Below, piece after piece: positions 22,816-34,234 of a DNA stretch of 64,000 nt (the stretch's first letter is position 1; each line of letters opens with the position of its first letter). This stretch comes from Bryoerythrophyllum caledonicum. Its lineage: Eukaryota; Streptophyta; Bryopsida; Pottiales; Pottiaceae. The position numbers and the translations under genes were made by a program. Where the stretch lies: contig OZ020517.1 of assembly GCA_963971425.1 (NCBI GenBank), positions 13,828,501 to 13,892,500 of the forward strand, in the 5' to 3' direction. The notes beneath the pieces are model-generated. The model worked only from the letters and a program-made list of their open reading frames with translations, searched no databases and was not told the DNA's origin.

Positions 22816-24872
22816 ATGAAGACGGTCCCCATGGCTAAGAAGAAGAAAACAGGCAGAGATGAGCGAGGGAAGCGAGACGAAGAGCCGACCGTTTTGCTTC
22901 CACCCTTGAGGAAGGTGCTGCCGGAAATCCCTACATATCCGGACGAATACAACCTTCTGAAGGAGAGTTTGAAGACCATAGGCTATGACGGATTTTTTGA
23001 CATGGCCTGGGGCATCCGCGAGGAAGTGTACGTCCAAGAGCTGATAGGAACGCCGGACCCGAAGTACGAGGGGATGCTGCGGGCCTAATCGGAACTCTGG
23101 GGAGTTCTGGAGTGGATGCAGACTTACGACTTCCGGGCCAGGAGCACCAAGGTGGTAGAACGGCGAGACGAGTTCCTGGCGGAGGAATTCAAGGGGAAAC
23201 CCGACCTAAAGGAGGGGTACATCTAACAGGACTGAAGGCACCAGGATGCCCAGTTGGTGCTTGGATTTCTAAACCCTATCTTCCATCCAGAAAAGCCGAA
23301 GCGGCTGGTGTCGAAGTGCGCGTGCACTTTCCTCGGAGCACTCTAGGGAAGGATACTGGTGAATTGGGGCACCCTCATGAGCGAGATGATCAATCGGCTG
23401 GTGGCCAACCTCCAAAAGATGAAGAAATCGACCTCCTCTCTGGCACATTTCTACTGTCATTACCAACAACTCACTCAGGCAAAGCAGAGGCTGTATGACG
23501 AAGTCCTCAACTTCTTGAAGTAAGGAGGTGAGGAGACAGAAGAAGAGTCCGGAGAGGCAGTCGAACCAGGGCCGGAACCAGCAACAACGGACACTCCAGA
23601 AGAAGACCGGAGGGCCCGGAAGAGAGCTCGAGACAAGCAGCCGGCATCGGAGAGCTCGGACAACAGTAGTTCGTCGAGGTCATCCGGTGCAGACGAGTCC
23701 GAGCCATCTGAGGAAGCCAGCCGGAAAGAAGAGGAAGCTCGACCCGGAAGACCTCAAGGGCTAGTTGAAAAAGATCGATGACATTCTGCGCGGGCTAATC
23801 TGGAGAGTGGAAACTCTCAAGGAGCTCAACTTCATCGTGACAACTGGCGTGGAACGGGTCTTCCGGAGTCTGGGTTGCGACCGGTTGGAAGACGCGATCC
23901 TCCCGGTGGAAGATCCCAGAGCAAGGAGATGTCCCTAAAGGAAGTGTACCTACAAGTCTCCACCCTGTACAAATCTAACACGGAGTTGAAGAAGAAGGTA
24001 ACACACTTGCGACTTAAGACAACCCTAGCAGTGGTGGGCCAGAAACAGGCGGAGGCAAGAGCCAACGCATCGGCAACCACCTTGACAGGAGTCCGGGAGG
24101 CCTTGAACTTTCTGATGGACACGGTCAACCGAGCAAGCTCTTAACCGAACTGGTAGAGGAGGAGTAGAAGGTGACCAAAACCAACATCTTCTGGTTCTTC
24201 CTCGATCAAGCAGAGAAGATGGTCCAGACCAAGGAGTAGATGCAACTTCTAGTGAGCAAAATCACTCTGGAGGAGCCGGAAAATCAGGCGACTCAAGTAC
24301 CCGAAGACTTTATGACCCCGGATCGGACCGCGGCTCCTCCGGAACTGCCACAGTCTAAGCCGGCCCCAACTCCAAGTACCTTAGCGAATCCGAAAGACCT
24401 CAATACTCTGTCACCTCGAACACTTGCAGAAGGCATCGTATCTCCCAACTCCAGTACGGGTGAGATACTAAAGAATCTTCTGGATCTGCTGACGTCTTCG
24501 ACAATGCGCTTGCCGGATCCTCCATAAGAAGCAGACCCCCGGGCACCTCCTAAGTCCGTATCCAGGAGGCGGCCACAAGGACTAGGGAGTCCCTCCGGAA
24601 GTTACAGGGACTTGATCCAGGAGGTCAAACCAACGTCCGAGCCGGAACGACCGACACCTCCAGTTCCGAAAGTTGCGTCGGAAAAGCAACCTCCTCCTCC
24701 GGATTCCAGAGCTCCGATGGCAAGGATTTCTCTAGCGGTTGAACCGTCGACTTGGAAGGGCAACTCTTCTTCGGCAACATTGAAGAAGGCAATGGGTAAG
24801 CAACGGGTTGCTGTGGAGATCTCCCCTTCGCGCAGAAGTGGGAGAAATCGGGCACCAGATGCCCCGTCCTAG
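22816..24872 (+). pseudogene. element E protein, copy 1
   Basis: Starts MKTVPMAKKKKTGRDERGKR, shortly after a (CT)n tract. The basic start could be a nuclear localisation signal. A globular region follows (YNLLKESLKTIGYDGFFDMA ... REEVYVQELIGTPDPKYEG), then an acidic Ser-rich linker, a coiled-coil-like segment (about 23900-24130) and a Pro/Ser-rich tail. It ends at TAG 24870-24872. Stops (such as TAA near 23087 and 23520) and frame changes break it. I do not recognise the family. Three copies in this window share the same layout, so it was a real gene in the parent element, perhaps gag-like. Confidence 0.6.
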
Positions 24873-26163
24873 GTTAGTGATTAGATGTAGCATTTTTGGG
24901 CTTTAATTCTAGACCGGCAGCGATTAACGATGGGGCTCGAGTGCACCCGACTGCTGATAGGATCAACTGCCAGTTTTGTAGCTTAAGGTAGTAAAATCCG
25001 GAGTCCGGAAACTTTTCCGAGATTTTAGGATCTGAGTTCCAATCTAGAACTTTTCCGGATTTCTTGAATCTTTCAGATAAGATCTTGCGGGTTTCGAGCA
25101 GATGGGTAGAAGGCTAAGTTTAGGAAGAACTTAGTTAGTACTTAGTATTGGAGTTTAGGAAAAACTCCTCATCTTGTTTTCTTGCGTTGAATATACTCCA
25201 GACCTTCTTACTAGATTTGCTTCCTAGTGTCATTGGTGTGGAGTGTCGTCTTTGTAAGTAACGGATCTGTTCTTGTATGTATGGTTGTAAAAACAATTTT
25301 CCGGAGTAGATCAATAACTTGTTTGCTTGGAGAGAAACCGGCCAGGACCCGCATTGGGAAATCGCCTGGGAGAGCTGGAGGACTATTGCAGACCTAGTGT
25401 TTCTGGTAGTCTCTAGGGTCCGGAAGTAGCTAGGAGGGGAAGAGATGAACTGCAGAGGTGTTCCTGGTAATCTCGAGGACACGGAACAATCCATGTTAAC
25501 GTGGACTCCGGTTGAGGCCGGAGTTTACCCCCAAGATAGGAAAAAGCTTGATGTGTAGGTCTAGACGGAGAACTCTTAGTAAGAGGTAACACCTTCCCGA
25601 AGAACCGCAATCATACTTAACGGAATGTCGTGGTAATCCGGACTTGTCTCTGTGTGACCGCGTCCGGAAGGCCATCCGGATGTTGTAAGAGTCTAAGTCT
25701 AACAACAACAATCAATCACCGGTTAGCGGAGTAGAGAGAGTGGGTGTCCAGCCACTATAAGCTCCGGGGCAGTGGGTGTCTAGCCACTTAATGTCACAAG
25801 ACAGTGGGGAATCCGGCCACTTATACAAAATAGGATTAGTGGCCTTCCGGTCACTCGTTTAAACCTTCCGGAAGACTCTTTGAGGGGGACCAAAGAATAA
25901 TCAACCTACCCACTGGTTGACCGGAAACCAGTTCCCGCAATCATTATACAAATTTTGGACTCCGGAAGGACCTGGATCCGGAATACATGAGTGAATAGAA
26001 TAGCTAATCCATGAACAATTGAGTTGGTAAGTTTAGTTTTGTGGGATATTCGGAGAAGAACACTAGGTCTCTGTGGGAACGAAACCGGAGCGGTTACTTT
26101 GGAAGCATTTAGTGATGATTAGGTGCATTTTGGAGGAATACTGACTTTATGAACTACAACAAC

Positions 26164-27690
26164 AACAAACAAAGACATTAATCTCAACTCGGATCATTTG
26201 CCTATACAACTCCACATCCCAAGTAACATTCTAATTAGTTGTACTCCTATAACCACAAACAATGATACTATACGAATACTAAACCCCATCCCAAAAGATT
26301 ACTTAGAAAAATTCAACACAAAGTTCTTTGAAAAAAAACTCCATACAAATTAACTCCCTCATTAACATCCTAGAAAATAATAACCAACTTTCTCAAACAC
26401 AATGGCACGAAACATGCGACATCCTAGACACACTCATTAATAATATCTCCGATATATTAGAACAAGCTTGTAAAGTCCCACCAATACCAAAAATGACAAA
26501 CCGAACATCACAACAAGGCGGTTATCTACCCCGCAAACTCTCTAAAACATGGAAACAACACTTAGCTACATATCATATAATACAAAAGACTATTAGAATC
26601 GTAAAAAATAACTCACAATGGCATAACCACCCCATATGTAATGAATTACTAACTCTGCACAATACCCAAATCCCTGCTCCACCTCCCCTAGGCCTACTCC
26701 ACGATACATGGATAAAAGATATTGCACTAATTGCAAAAAATGCCAATGACAAGCCGAGAAAGTAACTACAAGATACTCCCAAGATAATATTAAAAAATCC
26801 ATCTCAAAATATAGACAATTATACAAAACTAGCCCTACCAAAATAGATAGGAAAGTTTAAAAAATCCGAATCCCCAACACTAGATTGTATCACTGACCAA
26901 TATAATAACATTCTAACTAGCCCGGAAGACATTGCAAATGAAATATCCAAGTTCCAACAAACAAAAAAATAATAGACCCACAATACCAACATGTAACTAC
27001 CAACCACAACACTTAATTGAAAACACATGTACAGTACGCCAATATCCATGGCATGATCTGGATGGCCTTACCTTAGGCAAACGAGGCAAACCTGAAACTC
27101 CACTACATACATACTTCAATAGAGCCATATCCGACACATGTCTCTGCAACCTCGGAAATGACAAAGCCCCAAGGCCAGACCGTATACCAAATTCAATACT
27201 CAAAAACAAGCCCAAAAGATTTCATAAATTACTATCTCAAATCTTCTTTCATTGTTATAAACAAAAACAATTACCAGCCTCATGGAAAACAAGTGTAACA
27301 ATATTACTGTACAGAAAAGGAGATCCTACAATATTATCAAATCATAGACCAATTGCATTAGCCAACACAATATATAAACTATACACCAGTACACTGACCT
27401 CAATATTATCCTCATATGGTGAAAAGTTTAGAATCCTACACGATAGTCAAGAATGATTTAGAGCAGAGAGAAGTACCTCTAGACAAATACAAACCATAAT
27501 AGCGGCACTAGAAGACTCACGATTCACAAATCAAGATATATATATATTTTTTATATGTAGACTTCGAAAACGCCTTTGACTCTATTGACCACGCTCGACT
27601 ACTAGCGATAATGACTGATATTGGGTAATCTAAAGATCCAACTACACTAGTTGGAAATATCTACTCCCAATCATCTACTGACTACAAAAG
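26164..27690 (+). pseudogene. LINE: end of APE domain and first half of reverse transcriptase
   Basis: The LINE resumes after element E. SDHLPIQLHI (about 26190) is the last APE motif. A linker follows (26328-26765), then RT: GNDKAPRPDRIPNSILKNKP (about 27158-27215), ASWKTSVTILLYRKGD, HRPIALANTIYKLY, DSQEGFRAERST-like (with a TGA at about 27455), and YVDFENAFDSIDHARLLAI (catalytic Asp, about 27555-27610). It is cut by a solo-LTR-like insertion at 27691 in the segment that reads LVGNIYSQSSTDYK. Several stops and frame changes are present. Confidence 0.8.
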
Positions 27691-29798
27691 TGAGCACTTT
27701 GAAAAGACTAAGTTGTTAAAGGGAAGTTGACCTACGAACTCACTTTCTCATAAACCCTAGAAACCCTAATGAAACCCTGATTTGTTCAAAAATCCTTATA
27801 AAACCTCAAATCACGTCGGATTTTATTGGCTAGGTCATAGTTTTTACATGGCAAAGTCTCTCCAACTCAATGTGACCTCAAAACCTCTACCAACTCCTCA
27901 AACCTTAATTGTCTCTAAGCTCTAACTCCAAGTTCCAAGTTGCAAGAGTGAGAGAGAGAGAGAGAGCTGTCAAGCTCTCTCTCCATGTGCACCAAACCCT
28001 AACGGAAGTTATCCGGCGGAAGAACACTGGGTTGGATGAAAGTCATCTAGATGCCTAGATTCATCCAACTGACGGATGAAACTCGTCAGGACGGAAATCA
28101 TCTGCCTGGCCAGGTTCATCCACTAGAGAGCTAAAAAACTCATCCGGAGTCGAAAAATGAAAATTACTACCTTGGTCCTCTAATCCTGGTTCTCTGCTGT
28201 CGTGGAGAGAGAATTTGCCTTGGGAAAACGCAGGGTTCTTGGCTGCTACCAATTTCTGTAAAGGAAGAAGGGAGGTGTAATAAAGGCGATCTTCATTGGT
28301 GATAAATTTGAAATAATACAAAGTAAGACTTAGATCTTCAATAAAAGTAAACTTCTTGACTCATCTTGACAAACCCTCGCAAGTGATTAAACAAGTAGTT
28401 TGAATGAACTTGGGGCAGCAGAATCTTCTCTCATTCTATCAAGCTCTACCACTTCATACTTAACTTTATATGAGCATGCAATAGCTTCCTAGAAAGCTAA
28501 TACAGTAAGGCTCATATGTACAAAATTTAAATATAAAAAGATCTACACAAATGCTTCTATGAGGAATCAAAGTCACTGCTCTAATTTGCTCAAGGCAGCT
28601 GACTCCTTTCCACTGAATCTAGCATAACTCTCTCAAACCAACTCCAATCCACTTACGTAATAGCTTTTTGAAAAGCTAACAACAAGATCAACAAGTGATA
28701 AAATTTTCAATCCTACTGACTCTATATGCAATGAATTATAGTTGCTCAAAGTCACTGCTTGAAACTTGTGGAAAACAACCCGCTCCTCCGAGAACACTCC
28801 TTCAAATGATCAAGTGCTACGACTCCATAACAACTCGGATTTGAGCTTATGATAGCTCATTGGAAAGCTAATACAATCAACACTATACACACAAAGATTC
28901 ATTATCTCACTCTTTGTACACAAGTTTCTACATGGAATCAAAGTTACTGCTCTCGAAAATTCATGGCAGCAGTACCCTCGTTTATTCAAATCCACACCAC
29001 AGCTTCTACATAACTCCGATTGGAGTGTATGATAGCTTGTTGAAAAGCTATTAACAAGTTCTACAACACGCTTAAAATTGACATCAAAACTCACAAAACT
29101 CTACCTGTCCCACTTGAAAACCCGAGCGTCTTTTTATACTAAATGGAGGAGGCTTTGGCCGAGGGAGGAGGGAAGAAAAGTCAAGGGCCTAAATCAGCCC
29201 ATGCTTCTCTAGCCTTCCTTTTGACTCACCCATGGACACCAAAGTCTATTTACCTCCAAATCTTATCCAAATCTTCCCACATAAGCCTAGCTTGACTTTT
29301 AATTTCCTAACCTATAACTCTACTACAAGTTGGCACTATATTTCTCCCCCTAAACTAACCCCCAAACTAAACATTTCTTATTTCTACTACAAACTATAAT
29401 ACCATAGCACTATGTTTAAGTTTTTTGATCATAGAAGAGTTAGAGAATAGCTTAAATATCATTAGAGCCAACGTATTGCCATCGACCGCGGCTTAGTTCG
29501 GCTGGCTATGCTTTTCGTTGCACCTCGCCGGTCCGGGTTTGATTCCTGGGCTTGTCAGAGCGGCTGGCGCTCGCGTGGTCAGGGGACTGCTGGAATCAGC
29601 AGCAAATCTAGCTGGTGGATGCTCCTAAGCCCTGAGCTAGTGACAAGATGCAGAAAAGATCCTCTAAGATAAGCTTCTGGCCTGGTAGGGTAATTGAGGA
29701 AAACTTGTTTATTCTCCACAATTACCTTAATCAACTAAATTCCCCATTTTTCTTCTCAATCTTATTTTTTATATCATGAACTGTATCGCATCACGACA
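27691..29798 (-). mobile_element. solo-LTR-like insertion related to the Gypsy LTR
   Basis: About 2.1 kb interrupting the LINE RT. Read on the minus strand it starts TGTCGTGATGCG (Gypsy LTR: TGTCCTGATGGA), has the tRNA-like module at a comparable place, then degenerate units with TAGCTTT..A.AAGCTAT as in the Gypsy LTR, a (CT)n tract near 27950-27975, and ends ...AAGTGCTCA. There is no coding region. I do not see a target duplication, so the boundaries rest on the TG...CA ends and on where LINE similarity stops and resumes. Confidence 0.6.
29483..29660 (+). other. tRNA-like module of the solo LTR
   Basis: An A-box-like GGCTTAGTTCGGCTGGCTA (29490) is followed about 40 nt later by GGTTTGATTCC (29536), close to the tRNA B-box GGTTCGATTCC. 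After it come CCCTGAGCTAGTGACAAGA and related sequence, shared with the Gypsy LTR module. Read alone it looks like a tRNA-derived SINE head. The shared place in two LTRs argues that it is part of the LTR family. Confidence 0.55.
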
Positions 29799-31860
29799 CC
29801 GCTTAACATAAGCCTATTCCATTCATAGAGGAACTATACAAAGAGACACCCTAAATCCATACGTCTTCATCATATTTTTAGAATCACTACGTAGATGGCT
29901 AGAGCGAGGCAATAATGGATACACTTTTGGTACATCACAAATCACCATAAATTCCGCCGCCTACGCCGATGACTTTGCTACCATAACTAATAAAATAAAA
30001 TCATTACAAACAAAAATTGATAAAATCGATAGATATTGTAAATGGACTGGTATGGACGTAGGCGTCCCAAAATGCGCTGCTACTGGGTGCCCAAGTAAAT
30101 CCAAAATGAATCCAACTGCATTTAAAGCTCTAATGCAAGCTTCCAATATTAACTACCGTCGCCAACCAATCCCCGTACTTCACCAAAATGAATCATATGT
30201 ATACCTAGGCACAAATCTTGTTCCCTCTCTAAACTGGAAAATCCAAATTTACACCACGATCACAAAACTCATCAAACAATATAAAGAATAAACAACATGC
30301 CCAACGACTATGAAACAAAAAATTAAAATGGTTGATACCATAATACGCCCAGGTGTAGCATACAGCTTCTACATTGTAATATACTCTATGCCAGCTATCA
30401 AAAAATTTGATCAAAAGATTATAGCCATACAAAACCCATTTGTCGTATGCCAAAAAGCATTTCAAACACAATAACCCAACTCCCACATAACCTATTTGGA
30501 CTCTAAGCTTTCTCCTTCAAAAATGCCTATCTTCGATGTATAGGGGAACAATTACAAAATGCCCTAAATGACAAAGATAGGCTCGGAAAAATATGTAGTG
30601 TACTAACTGAATATGTACTTGCTCAATATGGAGGTGCCAAAAATATACCTCGAATAAAAAAAACGGATTATATAAGATCACCAATAACTCGTACACTTTT
30701 CTTATTCAAAGACGTAGCCAAAGTTCACCTTAGAAGTACACTTCCAAATTTCCTCTCTGATCGAACACCATTAGAAGTCTCTTGGTGTCAAGAAGCACAA
30801 AACCATAACACACTCAATGCCCAACTCTCCCAAAAGCTTTTACAAAAACTACTCTCAAAAAATATTTTTGAATTAAAGCAAATCACTTTACCAAACTGCA
30901 CACACATCATGAATAATGAGGACTTCAAAGACTTCCACTTCACCCCATCTAAACTAATTAAGAGTGCCCTAAATGTTGCAAAACAACTTTTTTGCCACCC
31001 AACGTGCCTCACCACATGTGCTATCCCTTGCAACATACACTTATACTCTCACATACTCCAAGATCCATTCATCACCATCAATAACAATAGCCTCCCAAGA
31101 ACTACCCTACCACCAATTCAACCTTCTAACCCCTTACACCTACACCACCCCCGCCCCCCAACATAAATCCCCAAAAATTCCACCATATATCCCATTAATA
31201 GCATCATAAGCCATAAATATACAACACCTAGATACCAACAATATACAAAATACCTATACAAGATATTTATGCCAATGGCAACACAACAACAACAACACAT
31301 TCAACAAATGGCTTCCTCAAAGAAACCTCTTTCCAAGACACGACAATAATACTTCCACATATAACACCAAAAAATTTAAACAATACTATCAAAAAATTAA
31401 AAATAAATTTTCCTCGGAAATCATCCAAGCTCACCACCCTCAAGAACAATTATAAGACTCAAGATCCGTAACTCCACCCATAAATATTCCACTCCTAAAC
31501 ATTTATACAACGGAATGTAACCCCGAAATTGATATTCTCACACTCTCAAACACAATTAAAATAGAAAGAAACCAAGCCCACCTTTATGAAGAAAATGGCC
31601 GACACTTACACACTATTCCCACAACTAGACTCCAATGGCTATGGAACCAATACAATATGAAACTACAAACCACTACAAACATCGAACCAACAACCCAACC
31701 ATTTGAAACTGAACTAATTTGGCTATATCAAAGATATAAATACCGCATTCCAAAAAATAATCCCCTCAAAAATGCACAGCTCACAATATCCACACTCATT
31801 CTAGACTCATTAATCTCAACCTTTAACATCAAACAATCATACTTTTCTTCTCCCGTTACA
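29799..31860 (+). pseudogene. LINE: second half of reverse transcriptase and thumb/linker
   Basis: RT resumes with a segment like AYSIHRGTIQRDTLNPYVFI. The catalytic YADD lies in SAAYADDFATIT (about 29955-29985), followed by KIDRYCKWTGMDVGVPKCAA and SYVYLGTNLVPSLNWKIQI (about 30196-30255). Beyond is a long linker (30290-31860) with Asn/Thr/Pro-rich stretches, LQWLWNQYN and ELIWLYQRYKYRIPKNNPLK. That linker is also present at 50000-51600 in the other LINE copy. Broken by many stops. Confidence 0.8.
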
Positions 31861-32388
31861 TGTTCCACCAAACTAAAAAAATTCTATTCACCATTTTAAA
31901 GAGATAAAATATTTGGCTCCCAAGGAATGGCCTTTGACTATAAATGGGCCGGTAATGGTATAGCTCACCTTCACAATGATGAAGAAACTCAACAAGTACT
32001 ACACTGGGCCCGCCTTGCAGCCAAAAATGACCCACACTACACCTTTACACTCATTATCACATTGGACAAAAATTGGTACCAAAAATTTAACCAACATTCA
32101 AACCCATTTACAGACTCCCATATCATTGCATTATTTGTAGCAGACTCAATTCCATACGAAGAGCCGACTATTCCACCTGAGTTAAAAAAGCCCCGAGCTG
32201 AACCATCCACATTACAAATAATATGTGTCGACCACCAAAATCAAACCCTTGGCACCCTAGAACAGCTTGCCAAACTCACCTCCATAGCAAATACTCAAAT
32301 ACCTATATTCAAAAATGGCCCCACCATCAACTATACAAACCCCCGTAAACCGAAGCAAAAAATAGTCAAAACTAAACTACATCAATAA
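31861..32388 (+). pseudogene. LINE: conserved extra domain between RT and RNase H, perhaps methyltransferase-like
   Basis: About 170 residues, almost all open (31927-32388). It begins with SSPVTCSTKLKKFYSPF, then FGSQGMAFDYKWAGNGIAHL, WARLAAKNDP, FTLIITLDKNWYQKF, FTDSHIIALF and YEEPTIPPELKKPRAEPS. A second LINE copy (52010-52200 and 55819-56030) keeps the same pattern (YDHKWTGNGIVHHHN, WARLAAKN). The order F.S.F...FGS...W.G.G, helix, then strand plus W is reminiscent of PCIF1-type adenine methyltransferase folds, but the NPPF-type catalytic motif is not visible. Function unassigned. Confidence 0.5.
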
Positions 32389-32449
32389 TACATTAGATTA
32401 CCTAGTAATACCTCCACCCCTTCCAAACTACCAAACCCCAACCATACCA

Positions 32450-32912
32450 AAATTTAACCCGACATATAGCTACTATACCAATGGATCCTTCAAACCGCCA
32501 GAACAAATTAGCCCGAGAAATTGGCGCAAAGAAAAAGCGGGCTATGGCATATATAATCCTATCAAAGAAATCAAATTAGCCAAAAGACTCCATGGACTAC
32601 AAAATATCCTTAGAGCAGAACTTATGGCCATACACAAAACACTACAAATTATCACAACAAAATACAACAATGAACCTGCACACATATTCACCAAATGTAT
32701 CAATGCACTATATCTACTAAACACCCAAATAACACACCCTACCCTCCACAATAGCCACCCCGACCAAACTATATTAATGTCAATGGTCCTAATGTTACAA
32801 AATTGAACACAAATGACAATCCTTCACAAAGTTAGAGCCCATGCCAATATCGTTGGAAATGAACAAGCACATAAACTAGCAAAAGAGGACTGCGAAAAAA
32901 TCACATAAAAAT
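32450..32912 (+). pseudogene. LINE RNase H domain
   Basis: It degrades the RNA strand after reverse transcription. SYYTNGSFKPP stands where TDGS is expected (D to N), NILRAELMAIHK keeps the Glu, and FTKCINALYLL stands where another copy (39400-39697, minus) has FTDCINVLYLL. RAHANIVGNEQAHKLAK has lost the last Asp. The catalytic set is therefore broken here but can be read from the other copies. Confidence 0.75.
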
Positions 32913-33149
32913 GCCAAAGACTCATACAAACATGCACATGCTACCCCATACTACTTCCAAAAAGATGATTGGCCTTCTAAAGAAGACACCCCCGATAAAG
33001 GCCAAGTTAGATTCTTGAACAAATATCTCAAGAAACAAGACCTCTATAACAACCTTGACACAATCACAGAAAACTTCCCTAGTATAGGAAAAATGGACTG
33101 GCAACAACAAAATAGTCAATGAACTTTTTACAAATTTCTGGAAGAATCC

Positions 33150-33930
33150 TATCATCTCCGACTCACAAATAACATGCCTCATCAAATTCCGTACCGGTCA
33201 ATATATGGGAAACGTGCGAAAACAACTCTTTTATGGAATAGAAAGGTTCCCGTCTATAACATGTCCCATATGCACTTCCACAGACCCCGACACATGGCTC
33301 CATGTTCTACTTAAATGCCAAAACCATCACATACACTCCTTAATTGTCAAAAGACATAACTAAGCGGTATGGAAAATTCAAAAACTAATTACCTCCCATA
33401 ACAAATCACGATGCTTTATCCTCATGAATGCCGGTACCTTTAATAACAACCCACAAGAAAATACGGTCCCCCCTTGGCTACTCCCATGTACATGTGTTAC
33501 TCAATGTTGTCATTGCAATACTAGACTCAAACCAGACATACTTTGCGTTCGAGGCCTACCATACAATGACGCCGCACCCGACCACATTAACCAAGACTAT
33601 ATCATTCAATTCATTGAATTCACATATTGTATGATAGATTCTCCCCAGAAACAATTGAAAATTAAATGAAAAAATACCAACCCCTTATTGATGACATTAT
33701 TGCCCTGGGATGGAAAGTGGACCCCCTTATTGTAATCACAGCCGGCGCCCATGCCACCACCTTTATCCCATCTATAAAAATCCTTGAAGATACCTTTAAA
33801 ATTCCATTGAAATAATTTCTCACACTTTCAACAATATTAACACCATTGTCATTCAACATGCTATGTCCATCCTACTACACAAACGCAAAATTGAAAACAA
33901 CCAAGCCCTCCCCAACACACAAAATCCTCC
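33150..33930 (+). pseudogene. LINE C-terminal restriction-like endonuclease (CCHC + PD-(D/E)XK)
   Basis: CPICTSTDPDTWLHVLLKCQ (about 33262-33320) is a C-x2-C...H-x4-C zinc motif. KRHN follows, then LKPDILCVRG (about 33524-33550) and FIEFTYC (about 33610-33630), then KKYQPLIDDIIALGWKVDP. In R2-type LINEs the same order (CCHC, R-H/N, KPD, D/E) forms the restriction-like endonuclease. The copy at 38560-39130 keeps RHNKAVWKIRKLI. Here frameshifts lie near 33635 and 33668. With the APE domain upstream, the element would have had two endonucleases. Confidence 0.75.
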
Positions 33931-34234
33931 ATAGCATTACCCCTCACTTACTCACCTTTGAAACTTCAAAAACCTCCCACATTGAAAACACACTCCCCCC
34001 AATGTTACCCTCCAATTTTTCCCTCCCCTCTTCTTTTCTTTCCTTTCCCCCTTTTCCTTTTGATACTTTTTGGATATTGATGGCTACATGTGTACTTTGA
34101 TTACTTGTGTTTTCTGGTTACTTGATACATAGTGTCTACCCTCGAGAGGGAAAAGTAGTTCCATGTCTGGTGAGCATGGTCTTAGTGGTAGAACAAATAG
34201 ACACTTCATTCATTCCGGCCCCTTAGGGACCGAC
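33931..34234 (+). other. LINE 3' UTR
   Basis: Untranslated tail ending TCTACCCTCGAGAGGG...TTCATTCATTCCGGCCCC. It is matched at 39290-39396 by another copy, which fixes the LINE 3' end. There is no poly(A) tract. Element E copy 2 begins directly after it. Confidence 0.65.

Larger units (their letters stand above)
12679..26158 (+). mobile_element. element E, copy 1 (contains the Gypsy element)
   Basis: E is present as 12679-13014 and 22638-26158, about 3.85 kb once the Gypsy insertion is removed. It begins TGTGGGAATACG and ends ...GAACTACA, flanked by the 5-bp repeat ACAAC (12674-12678 and 26159-26163). The LINE reads across cleanly when E is removed. TG...CA ends and a 5-bp target duplication are LTR-type marks, yet I find no LTR pair inside E. 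The first 20 bases contain an inverted repeat (TGTGGGAA...TTCCCACA). It carries one broken protein gene. It could be a solo LTR of a very large LTR or a non-autonomous element. Other copies: 34235-38069 and 52203-55818. Confidence 0.75.
10860..34234 (+). mobile_element. LINE, Dualen/RandI-like, nearly complete but split by nested insertions
   Basis: One LINE in pieces: 10860-12678, 26164-27690 and 29799-34234. In order it carries an A-rich leader, 2A-like motif, N-terminal region, APE endonuclease, reverse transcriptase, an extra conserved domain, RNase H, a CCHC plus PD-(D/E)XK endonuclease, and a 3' UTR ending near CCGGCCCC with no poly(A) tail. The same 3' end occurs at 39290-39396. APE and restriction-like endonucleases together define the Dualen (RandI) clade. 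The coding strand is strongly short of G. Many stops and frameshifts make the copy inactive. The 5' boundary is approximate. Insertions: element E in the APE domain, and a solo-LTR-like element in the RT. Confidence 0.82.

Noticed and set aside
29472..29690. Stand-alone tRNA-derived SINE
   Set aside because: A- and B-box-like sequence is present, but a related segment occurs at the same relative place in the Gypsy LTR, so it is better explained as part of the LTR family. No target duplication was found.
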